Source: Anaerolineales bacterium (GTDB lineage Bacteria; Chloroflexota; Anaerolineae; Anaerolineales; Villigracilaceae). Taken from it: a stretch of 64,000 nucleotides of DNA. Within the stretch, counting starts at the first letter, position 1. Each line of letters starts with the position of its first letter. Both the position numbers and the translations under genes were made by a program. Positions 25,179 through 35,400 of this stretch are shown here, piece after piece. The DNA is taken from NCBI GenBank assembly GCA_016928525.1, contig JAFGKO010000295.1, forward strand, positions 1 through 64,000, written 5' to 3'. The notes below the pieces were generated by a model. It did not search any database. It was given only the letters and a program-made list of their open reading frames with translations, and was not told where the DNA came from.

Positions 25179-26286
25179 CGTTCACCAAATAATCAGATTG
25201 TACCTCACGCACTGCCACATAGTGCATGTTCCCCACTTGACGTACCATCCCTTTCAATTCCATCATCACTAGGGTAGCAGAAACCTTTTCAACTGGCAAG
25301 CCAGTCTGGTTGCGGATTTCGTCCACATGCAGAGGTTCCTCACGCATAGCATCCAGCAGCTTTGCCTCTACCTCATCAGCAGGTAAAGCTTTGCGCGCAG
25401 CCTTGTGCTGGCCGACGCGGGTCAGGTTGAGTGCTTGCATTATATCGCTGGCGCTCAAAAGTGGAAGCGCGCCCCGCTGAATCAACTTATTTGTACCTTT
25501 ACTTTGCGGCGCAAAGATATTGCCCGGAACCGCGAAAATCTCGCGTCCCTGTTCAGCCGCAAATTCGGCCGTGATAAGCGCTCCGCTGGTTTCGCCAGCC
25601 TCGATCACGACCACCGCCATCGAAAGCCCGGAAATGATGCGGTTGCGCGGCGGGAAGTTAGAAGATTCCGGCGGCGTGCCCGGCGCATAATCGCTCAACA
25701 CTGCGCCGTGCTCAAAAATCTGTTCGGCGATACCACGATTTTCAGGCGGATAAATCCGGTCAACGCCTGAACCCAGCACGGCCAGTGTGCGCCCGCCAGC
25801 CTTGAGCGCCGCATTGTGGGCAAGCGCGTCCACTCCACGCGCCAGGCCACTGACCACAGTTACGCCATTGGCAGCCAGATACGAGGCGATCTCCTCGGTC
25901 ACCTGGCGACCATAGGGCGTCACCCTGCGCGTGCCCACAATAGCAACCGCCCAGGTATCTTCGGGGGACAGTTCGCCGCGTACATATAGCACAGGCGGCG
26001 GTTGTTCGATTTCCTTCAGGCGCTGGGGGTAGGCTTCGTCCAACCAGGTCAGGACTTCAATTCCCTTGGACTGGATTTGATCCCAAAGTCGAGACAAATC
26101 GGCTTTCTCGCGGACTGCCGCCAGACGTTCGATCACCTTCAAGCTCAGGCCTGCTTCCGCCAGTTCGGCCGGGGCGGCCCTCCAGGCAGACTCTGCATCG
26201 CCAAAGCGTTCCAACAGACGCTGGAAGCGCACCGCGCCGATACCTTTTACCAGGGTGAAACCAATCCAATAACGTTTATCGTTCAT
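25171..26286 (-). CDS. dprA: DNA-processing protein DprA
   Basis: DprA (371 residues) loads RecA on incoming single-stranded DNA during natural transformation. An N-terminal helical region (WIGFTLVKGIGAVRFQRLLE) is followed by the Rossmann-like core VAIVGTRRVTPYG, VVSGLARGVDALAH, FPPRNRIISGLS and GALITAEFAAEQGREIFAVPG. The C-terminal winged-helix-like domain is about residues 310-365 (VEAKLLDAMREEPLHVDEI). ATG at 26286 is used; the codon before it is a TTG. It sits 25 bases after rimM. No other competence gene lies in this window. Confidence 0.95.
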   Translation of the reverse strand: MNDKRYWIGFTLVKGIGAVRFQRLLERFGDAESAWRAAPAELAEAGLSLKVIERLAAVREKADLSRLWDQIQSKGIEVLTWLDEAYPQRLKEIEQPPPVLYVRGELSPEDTWAVAIVGTRRVTPYGRQVTEEIASYLAANGVTVVSGLARGVDALAHNAALKAGGRTLAVLGSGVDRIYPPENRGIAEQIFEHGAVLSDYAPGTPPESSNFPPRNRIISGLSMAVVVIEAGETSGALITAEFAAEQGREIFAVPGNIFAPQSKGTNKLIQRGALPLLSASDIMQALNLTRVGQHKAARKALPADEVEAKLLDAMREEPLHVDEIRNQTGLPVEKVSATLVMMELKGMVRQVGNMHYVAVREVQSDYLVNDE

Positions 26287-26311
26287 CAAAGCAGATGCCC
26301 CCAGGCGGAAC

Positions 26312-26866
26312 TCAGATCAGACCGTCCAGCAGGTGCACGCGCATTTGACGGTCAGCAAGCCTGACGTCCAGAATGACTGGGGGGATAGCCGGAAGCAACA
26401 CTTCGTTCCCGTTTGTATCGCGCACCACGTAGACGTCGTTTGCGCCCGTCTCAAGGATGTCCACCAACAGGCCCAATTCGCGGCCATCGTCGGTGACCAC
26501 GTTCAAACCGACCAACTGGTGATGATAATATTCGCCTACAGGCAATTCAGGCCGGTCCGCAGTGGGCACATAAACCCGCGTGTTACGATATTGCCCGGCA
26601 TCTTCGGGGGATTTGATGCCGCGGAATCTTAACAACATACCAGCAGCATGCGGACGACGGCTGGCAACTACCATGGGCTGGTACTCATCGCCCACAAACA
26701 CAGTCATGCCCGTTTTCAAGCGCTCCGGGAAGTCAGTATGGATATCCATCAGTATCTCGCCCTTGACACCGTGCGGGCGGCGCAAAAATCCAACTACCAA
26801 ATATTCAGGCTCGCCGACCGTTGGCGAGCCTGCTTCAGCCATGACCTGTACTTTCTTCAAGGGCAT
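26312..26866 (-). CDS. rimM: 16S rRNA processing protein RimM
   Basis: The 184-residue protein assists maturation of the 30S head by binding S19. The N-terminal RimM barrel starts EYLVVGFLRRPHGVKGEI; the PRC-barrel part includes GEYYHHQLVGLNV and ETGANDVYVVR. Its start codon overlaps the khpA stop by one base (TAATG). trmD, the usual next gene, is missing and dprA follows instead. Confidence 0.95.
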   Translation of the reverse strand: MPLKKVQVMAEAGSPTVGEPEYLVVGFLRRPHGVKGEILMDIHTDFPERLKTGMTVFVGDEYQPMVVASRRPHAAGMLLRFRGIKSPEDAGQYRNTRVYVPTADRPELPVGEYYHHQLVGLNVVTDDGRELGLLVDILETGANDVYVVRDTNGNEVLLPAIPPVILDVRLADRQMRVHLLDGLI

Positions 26867-27099
26867 TACGGTTCCATCACATCCAGCGTGGCTTGTACTC
26901 CATCGCGTTCGGCAGCCACGCGTAACAACGTGCGGATGGAATTGGCTACCCGCCCGTTTTTACCAATCACGCGACCCATATCATCTTTGGCCACGCTGAG
27001 CTCCAGGCGCACACGATTTCCGTTTTTGGTTTCGCTCACTTCCACCTGGTCGGGGTATTCCACAAGGGATTTTGCAATATACTCGATGAGAGCCTTCAT
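26866..27099 (-). CDS. khpA: KH-domain RNA-binding protein KhpA
   Basis: This 77-residue protein consists of one KH domain with VIGKNGRVANSIRTLLR, the GxxG loop of RNA binders. KhpA proteins bind many RNAs and take part in growth and division control in Gram-positive bacteria. The start MKALIEYIAKSLV follows GGAGA and corrects a longer frame. It lies between rpsP and rimM, its common position. Confidence 0.93.
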   Translation of the reverse strand: MKALIEYIAKSLVEYPDQVEVSETKNGNRVRLELSVAKDDMGRVIGKNGRVANSIRTLLRVAAERDGVQATLDVMEP

Positions 27100-27165
27100 G
27101 GCATCTCCATTCAAAAAATACAGGCGCAGAGCCGGCATCAACCACACCCTGCGCTTTCAGTTGGA

Positions 27166-27510
27166 CTAATCGCGGCGGGTCTTAACCGTTGTGCTACGGC
27201 CAGCTTGCGCTTCAGCAGCCTCTTTCATCAGGGCTTCCACATCTTCACCCGTTTTGAAGCGCTCCCAGCGCTCCAGCGTGCCGGTAGTTTTGAAGACCTG
27301 CTCAACAGACTCGGTCGGCCTGGCGCCGTTTTTCATCCAGTGGAACACGCGGTCTTCTTTTATGGTCATGGTTGCCGGCTCAGTACGGGGGTTGTAGAAA
27401 CCAAGGATTTCAAGAAAGCGTCCATCACGCGGGCTTTCCTTGTCCGCGGCAACGATGCGGTAAGAGGGCTGTCCCTTCAAACCGATGCGGCGTAATCGAA
27501 TACGAACCAT
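27166..27510 (-). CDS. rpsP: 30S ribosomal protein S16
   Basis: S16 (114 residues) binds 16S rRNA early in assembly. The protein starts MVRIRLRRIGLKGQPSYRIV and includes SPRDGRFLEILGFYNP and WMKNGARPTESV, all family hallmarks. A charged tail of about 25 residues extends beyond the core. An AAGGAGAACG site precedes the start. It lies 152 bases downstream of ffh, a common arrangement. Confidence 0.97.
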   Translation of the reverse strand: MVRIRLRRIGLKGQPSYRIVAADKESPRDGRFLEILGFYNPRTEPATMTIKEDRVFHWMKNGARPTESVEQVFKTTGTLERWERFKTGEDVEALMKEAAEAQAGRSTTVKTRRD

Positions 27511-27662
27511 TGAAAACGTTCTCCTTCAAATGTGATTGTCGAATTATAGGCGCGGTATAAGCAAGGAGAGAGGGGATGCGTGAAAGGACGCGCTCACAAG
27601 CCTAAGTCCCGCAGGGCACTATTTTACCAGAGAAATAAAATCGGAAAAGAGCAATCCATGAG

Positions 27663-28985
27663 TTACCCGAACAACCTGCCCAAATCACGCCCGCCTGTTT
27701 TCTTGATTCTCTTCATTACCTTCTGTAACTCGCGGTATTGCTTGACCAGACGGTTGACATCCTGCACTTCCACACCGGAGCCAGCCGCGATGCGGCGGCG
27801 GCGGGAGGCATTCAGGATGTCAGGGTTGCGACGCTCTTTGGTTGTCATGGAATTGATAATAGCTTCACTGCGCTTCAATTGAGTCTCAACCTGTTTCGGG
27901 TCGGCCTGGCGCGCGGCCTGCCCCAGTTGCCCGGGCAGCATATCCATCATCTGGCCGAGCGGTCCCATCTTCTTCATCTGTTTCATCTGATCGAGCCAGT
28001 CCTCGAAGGTAAACTGTCCCTGCATCAGGCGCTCGGCCTGCTTCTGAGCCGTTTGCGCATCAAAAGCAGATTCCGCTTTTTCGATCAGGCCGATCACATC
28101 GCCCATTCCCAGAATGCGAGACGAAAGCCGCCCGGGGTCGTAGGTTTCGAGCGCATCCAGCTTTTCGCCCGTGCCCAGGAATTTGATCGGGACACCGGTC
28201 ACGGAACGAATGGAGATAGCAGCCCCGCCACGCGCATCGCCGTCCATTTTGGACAGGATCAGGCCGGTCAGCGAGACTGAATCACGGAAGCCTTGGGCCA
28301 CATTGAGCGCTTCCTGCCCGATCATCGCGTCGACAACCAGCAGCGTCTCCACCGGGTTGACCTTCGCGCGAATGGCCTTCAACTCATCCATCAGTTCCGC
28401 ATCTAATTGGGACCGTCCGGCTGTGTCCACGATCATGACGCTGAATCCACCCTTCTGGGCTTTGTCGAAAGCGCGCGCCGCCAAATCAGGAGGCTTGATT
28501 CCAGTGGCAGCTTCCACTGGGACATCCAATCGCTCGCCAAGCTGTTGTAATTGTTGAATCGCCGCCGGGCGATAGGGATCGCCTGCCACCAGCATGACGC
28601 GTTCGCCTTTGGAACGCAGCAGGCGTGCCAGCTTGCCGGCAGCTGTAGTTTTACCCGAGCCCTGCAAGCCAACCAGCATGAGCACGCGCGGTTTGGGCCC
28701 GGAGAAGTTCAGGGGCTCAGGTTCGCCCAGCGTGCCGATCAATTCTTCATTGACGATCTTGATAACTTGCTGGCCGGGGTTGAGCGCCCTCGATACTTCC
28801 GCTCCCACGGCGCGCTCGCGCACACGCGCAATGAAATCTTTGACTACGCTGTAATGCACGTCCGCTTCGAGCAAGGCTAAACGGACTTCGCGCATGGCGG
28901 CATCCACGTCCGCTTCGGAGAGTTTTCCGCGGCGGCGGAGTTGGTCGAAAACTTGGTTAAGGCGTGAAGTGAGATTTTCAAACAT
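27663..28985 (-). CDS. ffh: Signal recognition particle protein Ffh
   Basis: Ffh (440 residues) binds signal sequences and 4.5S RNA and targets ribosomes to the membrane through FtsY. An N domain with ALLEADVHYSVVKDF precedes the G domain (GLQGSGKTTAAGKLA, DTAGRSQLD, TKxD-equivalent SKMDGDARGG). The methionine-rich M domain contains FTFEDWLDQMKQMKKMGPL and the RNA-binding SRRRRIAAGSG. A strong promoter lies upstream at 29010-29038. No SRP RNA gene was found nearby. Confidence 0.98.
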   Translation of the reverse strand: MFENLTSRLNQVFDQLRRRGKLSEADVDAAMREVRLALLEADVHYSVVKDFIARVRERAVGAEVSRALNPGQQVIKIVNEELIGTLGEPEPLNFSGPKPRVLMLVGLQGSGKTTAAGKLARLLRSKGERVMLVAGDPYRPAAIQQLQQLGERLDVPVEAATGIKPPDLAARAFDKAQKGGFSVMIVDTAGRSQLDAELMDELKAIRAKVNPVETLLVVDAMIGQEALNVAQGFRDSVSLTGLILSKMDGDARGGAAISIRSVTGVPIKFLGTGEKLDALETYDPGRLSSRILGMGDVIGLIEKAESAFDAQTAQKQAERLMQGQFTFEDWLDQMKQMKKMGPLGQMMDMLPGQLGQAARQADPKQVETQLKRSEAIINSMTTKERRNPDILNASRRRRIAAGSGVEVQDVNRLVKQYRELQKVMKRIKKTGGRDLGRLFG

Positions 28986-29009
28986 GATATCCTTCCAGAA
29001 AGCGCTCGG

Positions 29010-29038
29010 ATTGTAGTGCGGAAGCAGGCTGAGGTCAA
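29010..29038 (-). promoter_or_regulatory. Promoter of ffh
   Basis: On the minus strand TTGACC (29038-29033) and TACAAT (29015-29010) are separated by 17 bases, 25 bases before the ffh start codon. Confidence 0.75.
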
Positions 29039-29076
29039 GGGAAGAGGCGCGTTTTCGGTTACAATATAATGCTTGC

Positions 29077-29105
29077 TTGACAATCCAATCGTCTACGAGT
29101 AAAAT
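29077..29105 (+). promoter_or_regulatory. Promoter of the tRNA-Phe/Gly/Cys operon
   Basis: TTGACA (29077-29082), a perfect -35 box, and TAAAAT (29100-29105) are spaced by 17 bases and lie 27 bases before tRNA-Phe. Confidence 0.8.
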
Positions 29106-29132
29106 CTTGGACGCTTAACAACCGAATAACTG

Positions 29133-29205
29133 GCCGAGATAGCTCAGTTGGTAGAGCACGCGACTGAAAATCGCGGTGTCGTCAGTTCGATTCTGACTCT
29201 CGGCA
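29133..29205 (+). tRNA. tRNA-Phe (anticodon GAA)
   Basis: Acceptor arms GCCGAGA/TCTCGGC with discriminator A, anticodon loop CTGAAAA between CGCGA and TCGCG, and T arm GTCAG-TTCGATT-CTGAC. CCA is not encoded. First of three tRNAs in one unit. Confidence 0.96.
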
Positions 29206-29234
29206 CTCTCGGCCATCAACATCGGCCAAGACTT

Positions 29235-29306
<72 letters not shown>

Positions 29307-29323
29307 CTGTTTTATTAAGACAT

Positions 29324-29394
29324 GGCGTCGTGGCCAAGTGGTAAGGCAAGGGTCTGCAAAACCCTGATCACGGGTTCAAATCCCGTCGACGCCT
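29324..29394 (+). tRNA. tRNA-Cys (anticodon GCA)
   Basis: Acceptor arms GGCGTCG/CGACGCC, anticodon loop CTGCAAA between AGGGT and ACCCT, T arm ACGGG-TTCAAAT-CCCGT. CCA is not encoded. Last tRNA before the terminator. Confidence 0.96.
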
Positions 29395-29398
29395 CTTT

Positions 29399-29424
29399 AG
29401 CGACCTCCGTTGAGGTCGCTTTTT
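29399..29424 (+). terminator. Terminator of the tRNA operon
   Basis: Perfect arms AGCGACCTC/GAGGTCGCT with a 4-base loop are followed by TTTT, five bases after tRNA-Cys. Confidence 0.9.
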
Positions 29425-29461
29425 GTATTGAAATTTTAAGGGTAAAAGCGATTAAAGAATC

Positions 29462-29467
29462 TATAAT
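29462..29467 (+). promoter_or_regulatory. -10 box ahead of the PAS/GAF/HD-GYP gene
   Basis: TATAAT matches the consensus; no good -35 at 17 bases was found. It overlaps an ATG at 29466, so that ATG would not be transcribed. This favours the TTG start at 29499, which is preceded by AAGGAGA. Confidence 0.5.
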
Positions 29468-29498
29468 GGTAAGTGGTCTATTTGTAAGGAGATTACGT

Positions 29499-32400
29499 TT
29501 GAATATTTCTTATCATAACAATGGTGAAGAATATCAGAGTATATTTGAAAATGCCACGGAGGGGATATTTCAATCGTCTGTAGAGGGACGCTTCTTGAAA
29601 GTTAATCCGGCCATGGCTCGTATCTTTGGTTATGCATCTCCCGATGAAATGATTCAATCGATCTCCGATATCACAAATGATATTCATGTAGATGGTGAAA
29701 CACGGAAATATTTCATTGAAGAATTATCAAAACACGAACGCGTAGAAGGCTTTGAAGCCCGCACCTATCGCAAAGATCGAAGTATTATTTGGACACGCAC
29801 AAATGCGCGTACGGTTCGGGATGAAGCAGGGAACATACTATATTTTGAAGGGTTTCTAACCGACATTACCCTACGCAAAGAGGCTGAAATTTCACTGCGC
29901 GAGAGTGAGGAAAGGTACCGCGCATTGGTCGAGCGTCTGCCGGGTATTGTCTTTCTGGATGCCCCTGATGACTCTGAAAGCACCTACTACGTTAGCCCAA
30001 AAATCGAAGCTATCCTTGGATACTCCCCGGAAGAATGGATATCTAAAGTAACCTGGTCGGGCATTATCCATCCCGATGATCGTGAGCGCGTCCTTGGCGA
30101 AAGCAAACGTACGGATAAAACGAAGGAGTTATTCCGCCAGGAATACCGAATTCAAAAGAAAGACGGCGAGTACGCGTGGATAAGGGAAGAAGCACACCTT
30201 GTAAAAGATAAGCATGAGACACCCCTCTTCTGGCAAGGTTTCTTTGTGGATATTTCGGAGCAGAAGCAAGCAGAGATTGCAATTCGCCAAAGCGAGGAGC
30301 AATTCAAGAAAATTTTCCAGGCCAATCCAATCGCTTCTTGTATTGCGACTCTTAAGGACGGACGCTTCATTGCCGCCAATGATGCGTACTGGAAATTATC
30401 CGGTTTCAAACCAGATGAATTCCTTGGCCGCACAAGCATAGAACTGGGATTCATAACCAAAGAAAGAAGAAAAAAAATTGTTGCACGATTAAAGAAAGAA
30501 AAATCCATTCAAAATGAGAACGGGAAGCTACTTACCAAGAGCGGGGACACCCGTAATACATTAGAGTTTTTCGAGCTAATCCATTTTGACGGCCAAGATT
30601 GTATCTTGTCCATGTTCTATGACATGACCGATCAGGTCAAAGCCCAGGATGCATTGCAAGATAATGAAGAAAAATACCGTCAGCTCTTTGAAGCCGAATC
30701 AGACGCGATCTTTTTAATCGATAATGAAAGCGGAAATATACTGGAAGCCAATGCCGCTGCAACCGCATTATATGGCTATAGTAAGGAAGAGCTGCTCCAC
30801 AAGAAGAACTCAGATCTGTCAGCAGAACAGGAAGAAACACGCGGGGTAACCCGAAACACGCCGATTGATAAAAATCAAATAATATCCATCCCTATTCGAT
30901 ACCATCGAAAAAAAGATGGAACTATATTTCCTGTCGAGATTACCGGCAGATTTTTCGAATGGCGCGGCCGCCCTGTCCACATAGCAGCGATTCGAGACAT
31001 TACGGAGCGAAAAAAAATTGAAGAAGCCTTGCGAGCCAGCGATGAACGCTTCCGTTTGTCATTTCAAACCAGCCCTGATTCGATAAACATCAACCGACTA
31101 GAAAACGGTCTTTATATCGACGTTAATGAAGGATTTACTGCCATCACTGGCTATGCTCGTGAAGAAGTTATTGGAAAAACCTCGTTTGAAATCAATATCT
31201 GGGACAATCCGGAAGATCGTGCCAAGCTCGTTAAGGGGTTGAAAAATAACGGTTATGTCAACAATTTGGAAGCCAAATTTCGCATGAAGGATGGACGAGT
31301 TCTTACTGGTTTGATGTCAGCAAGGGTCATTATGCTGAATGAAGCCCCCCATATCATCTCTATCACAAGAGAAATTGAAACCCTAAAGCAAACAGAAGAA
31401 ACTCTGCAACGCCAACTGAAAGAACTATCTATCCTCCACAACGTTGCCCTGGCTGCTTCCTCTTCAAAAAGCGTCGACGAACTAGTTCAACGTGTAACGG
31501 ACACAATCAGCGACACCTTACATCCAGATAATTGCGGCGTAGGGTTACTTTCAGAGCACGGCAATATGCTTGTACCGCATGCTTCCTATTGGGGCGCAAG
31601 CGGTGATAAATCCAGACGGCGCATGCTTACCTCACGAGGAGTCACAAGCAAGGTAGCCTCTACAGGTATTCCGATCCGCCTGGGTGATGTAAGCCAGGAA
31701 CCGGCGTACGTCGAAACAATGCATGGGGTGCAATCCGAATTGTGTGTACCGATAAAAATCCAAGACCGCGTCATCGGTGTAATCAATATCGAATCCAAAA
31801 AGCCAGATGCATTCAGCGAGACAGATGAGCGTCTGCTCAACACCATAGCGGGTTCGACGGCAGCAGCTATTGAACAGTTACGCCTCTTCGAAACATCCCA
31901 ACGTCGCCTGCAAGAATTGGCCATCCTTAATGCGGTCAGTTTTGCCAGCACCAATGCCGCAAGTGTGGATGAATTGATCGAAAAGGTCACGCAGATCATC
32001 GGTGAATCATTATATCCGGACAACTTCGGCGTGCTCCTGCTCAACGAAGGAGATGACACCCTCTATCCACATCCTTCTTATCGGGGGATAACTGATGGGA
32101 AGCATCCGATGAGCGTTCCCCTTGGTCACGGAGTCAGCGGCCAGGTTGCGGCTACAGGAGAACCTTTGCGCATCGCCAATACAAGGAATTTCAAAAGCTA
32201 TATCGAGGTGACGTCGCAGGTGCGTTCCGAGCTCTGCGTACCAATTGCACAAGGAGAGCGCATTCTTGGTGTCATTAATGCCGAGAGTCTCAAAATTGAT
32301 GCCTTTACAAATGATGATGAGCGGCTACTAGCAACAATTGCCAGCACGCTTGCAACAGCAATAGAAAAATTACGCTTGCTTGAAGCAGAGCAGAAACGAC

Positions 32401-35400
32401 GCCAAGAAGCAGAAACCTTGCTCGGAGCGACCAACACCTTGACAAGGTCTTTACATTTAGATACTTTGTTAAATTCGATACTTGAAACATTATCCAGGAT
32501 TGTTCCTTATGACAGCGCATCCATCGCAATGCAACAAGGTGAAGAGCTGATTATTGTCGCTGGGAGAGGCTTCCCGCCCGGATATGAAGTGATTGGAAGA
32601 AAACTTGGATATTCGGAAAAGTGGCTATTATTAAGAGCAACACATCAACCTTTTATTGTACCTGACGTGCAACTAGAACCGAGCTTCGAGCAATGGGAAG
32701 GCTCCGAATATATTCAAGGCTGGATGGGCATTCCAATGGTCATCCACGATAAGTTAATCGGCTTTATTAATCTGGATAGTCGTAAACCCAATACTTTCAC
32801 TGAAGATGATGCAATAATTGCACAAACCTTTGCCAACTCAGCCGCAGTTGCTGTAGAAAATGCGCGCCTATTCGAAGCCGAGCGACAAAGTCGTGAAAAC
32901 GCGGAGGCATTGCGTGAAGCAACGGCTGCCCTAACCACTTCACTCGAACTTGAAGCACTCTATGAGACCATCCTGGATTCGCTCAAAAAGCTTTTGCCTT
33001 TCGACAGCGCATCAATAGAAATTCTTGACCAGGGGTATTCGGAAATTGTCGCAGGCCGGGGATTAAGAGAGAATCAAATTTGTATCGGCCAACAATATCC
33101 ATACAATGCCGCAATATGGGAAGATTTTGAATTACATCGCTGGCCAATAATTATTCCTGATGTACGGGAAGATAAGCGATTCGTGAAACTCGAGGGAACT
33201 GAATACATCCGTGGCTGGATGGGCGTCCCTATGTTTGCGCAGGACAGGCTTGTTGGATTTTTAAATCTTGACAGCTCCATAGAGAATTTCTTCACTGATA
33301 GCCATGCTTCGTTGGCACAAATCTTTGGCAACCAGGCCGCTATCGCCATTGAAAATGCTCGCCTATTCGAAGCGGAACAACGTCGGCATCGTGAATCCGA
33401 AACGCTGCGCCAAGCAGCTCTGGCGATTAATACATCCCTTGAATTAGAGAGCGTTCTCGAGACGCTTCTACTTGTTATGAAACAAGTCATACCCTATGAT
33501 AGCGCGAGTGTATTGCTCCAAGAAGGAGATGAATTACGGCTGGCCGCGACACAAGGGTTCCTCACATCAGAGCTATTGGTCGATCTTAAATTTCCAGCCC
33601 ACGACAAGCTGTATGAAGAAATAAAGAAGAATAAGCAGCCGCTTATCTTGGAAGATGCGCAAAAAGATGAGCGCTTCAAGAAATGGGGCGCAGCACAAGA
33701 AACCCGCGGTTGGATGGGAATTCCGCTCGTTGAGCGAGGGAACGTAATAGGTTGTATTACGATAGATAATTATCAGCCAAACGCATACAACACCAATTCA
33801 GTAACATTGGCGCTTACTTTTGCCCACCAAGCCTCTACAGCCATCCGTAATGCGCGCCAGTTTGAAACCGAACAACGACACTTCGAAGAGGCTGAAACCT
33901 TACGGCAAACGGCGGAGGCAATCACATCATCGCTGGATATTAGAAATGTTCTAAACGCCATCTTGAATAATCTCAGCCGGGTTGTTCCCTATGATAGCGC
34001 TGCAATCCTTCTCATTGAGGGAGACAAGGTGCGAATAACAGCAGGAGAAGGCTTTCCAGACAACGAAAATGCAGTTGGTCTCCTTTTCCCTGCAAGCAAC
34101 GCTCTGCTACAAGAATTATGGGATACTGGAAAACCCCTGATTTTGGGAGATGCCCAGGCCGACCCGCGATTCGAAAAATGGGCTGCTGCTGATCAAGTCC
34201 GAGGTTGGATGAGCGTCCCTTTGTCTGTCCGCGGGGTGATGCTTGGCTGTATCACGATCGATAGCTATAAGCCTGAAGCGTACAATGAACATGACGCCAA
34301 TCTTGCCATGACGTTCGCATATCAGGCTGCGGCCGCAATAGAAAATGCGCGCCTTTACGAACGAAGCGAACAGCAAATACGTCAACTCACAGTTCTTCGC
34401 GATATAGATACTGCCATATCATCCAGCTTTGACCTGCAGGTAACACTTGACTTTCTGATAAGCCATGCCATCAAAGAGCTAAATGTCGATGCGGCTGCTA
34501 TTTTGGTCTACAACCCCGATCTGCAAGCCCTGTCTCTTCACTCAAGCAATGGCTTTATAGATAATCGAAAAAAACAATCAGCATTTATCCGCATCGGAGA
34601 TGGGCTGGCTGGCCAGGTGGCACTGAGCAGAAAGCTTGTTCATGTTCCTGATCTAAGTAATTCGCCGGAGAACAAAAACAGTTCCGTTTTTGAAGAAAGC
34701 TTCAAGAGCTATCTTGGAGTTCCCTTGATCGGAAAGGGAGAAATCAAAGGAGTTCTCGAAGTCTATTCTCGCGCCGAGATCGACCCCAGTTCCGATTGGC
34801 TTAACTTTTTGCATACCCTGGCAGGGCAAGCCGCTATCGCTATTGACAACGTGCAATTATTTAAAAACTTACAACACAGCAACCAGGAACTTATGCTTGC
34901 ATACGATACTACCCTGGCTGGTTGGGGAAGAGCGCTTGAATTGCGCGACAAAGAGACTCAGGGACATACCAATCGCGTGGTTAAACTGACGATCGAGCTT
35001 GCCAGGCGCATGGATATCGAAGGGGAAAGACTCACTCACATCATGCGTGGCGCACTTCTCCACGATATAGGCAAAATGGGCATTCCCGATCATATCCTCA
35101 ATAAACCCGGGCCGCTCACGGAAGCTGAATGGGAAATCATGCGTCAGCACCCTCAATTTGCGTTTGATCTAATGAATCCAATTCCATATCTGCGCCCCGC
35201 ACTGGAGATCCCTTACGGGCACCACGAACGCTGGGATGGTAGCGGTTATCCGCTTGGTCTCAAAGGCAAGGAGATACCTGTTGCGGCGCGCATCTTTGCA
35301 GTTGTGGATATATGGGATGCGCTCCACTATGAGCGCGTGTACCGCGATGCCTGGCCCGAAGAGAAAGTGCTCGAATACCTGAAAAAAACAGCTGGAATTG

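Noticed and set aside
28986..29132. SRP RNA gene near ffh
   Set aside because: The divergent region holds only two promoters; no conserved SRP RNA loop sequence was found.
29322..29498. Open frame extending the sensor gene upstream through tRNA-Cys
   Set aside because: It is in frame with the tRNA and the operon terminator, and no ribosome-binding site fits. The coding start is placed at 29499.
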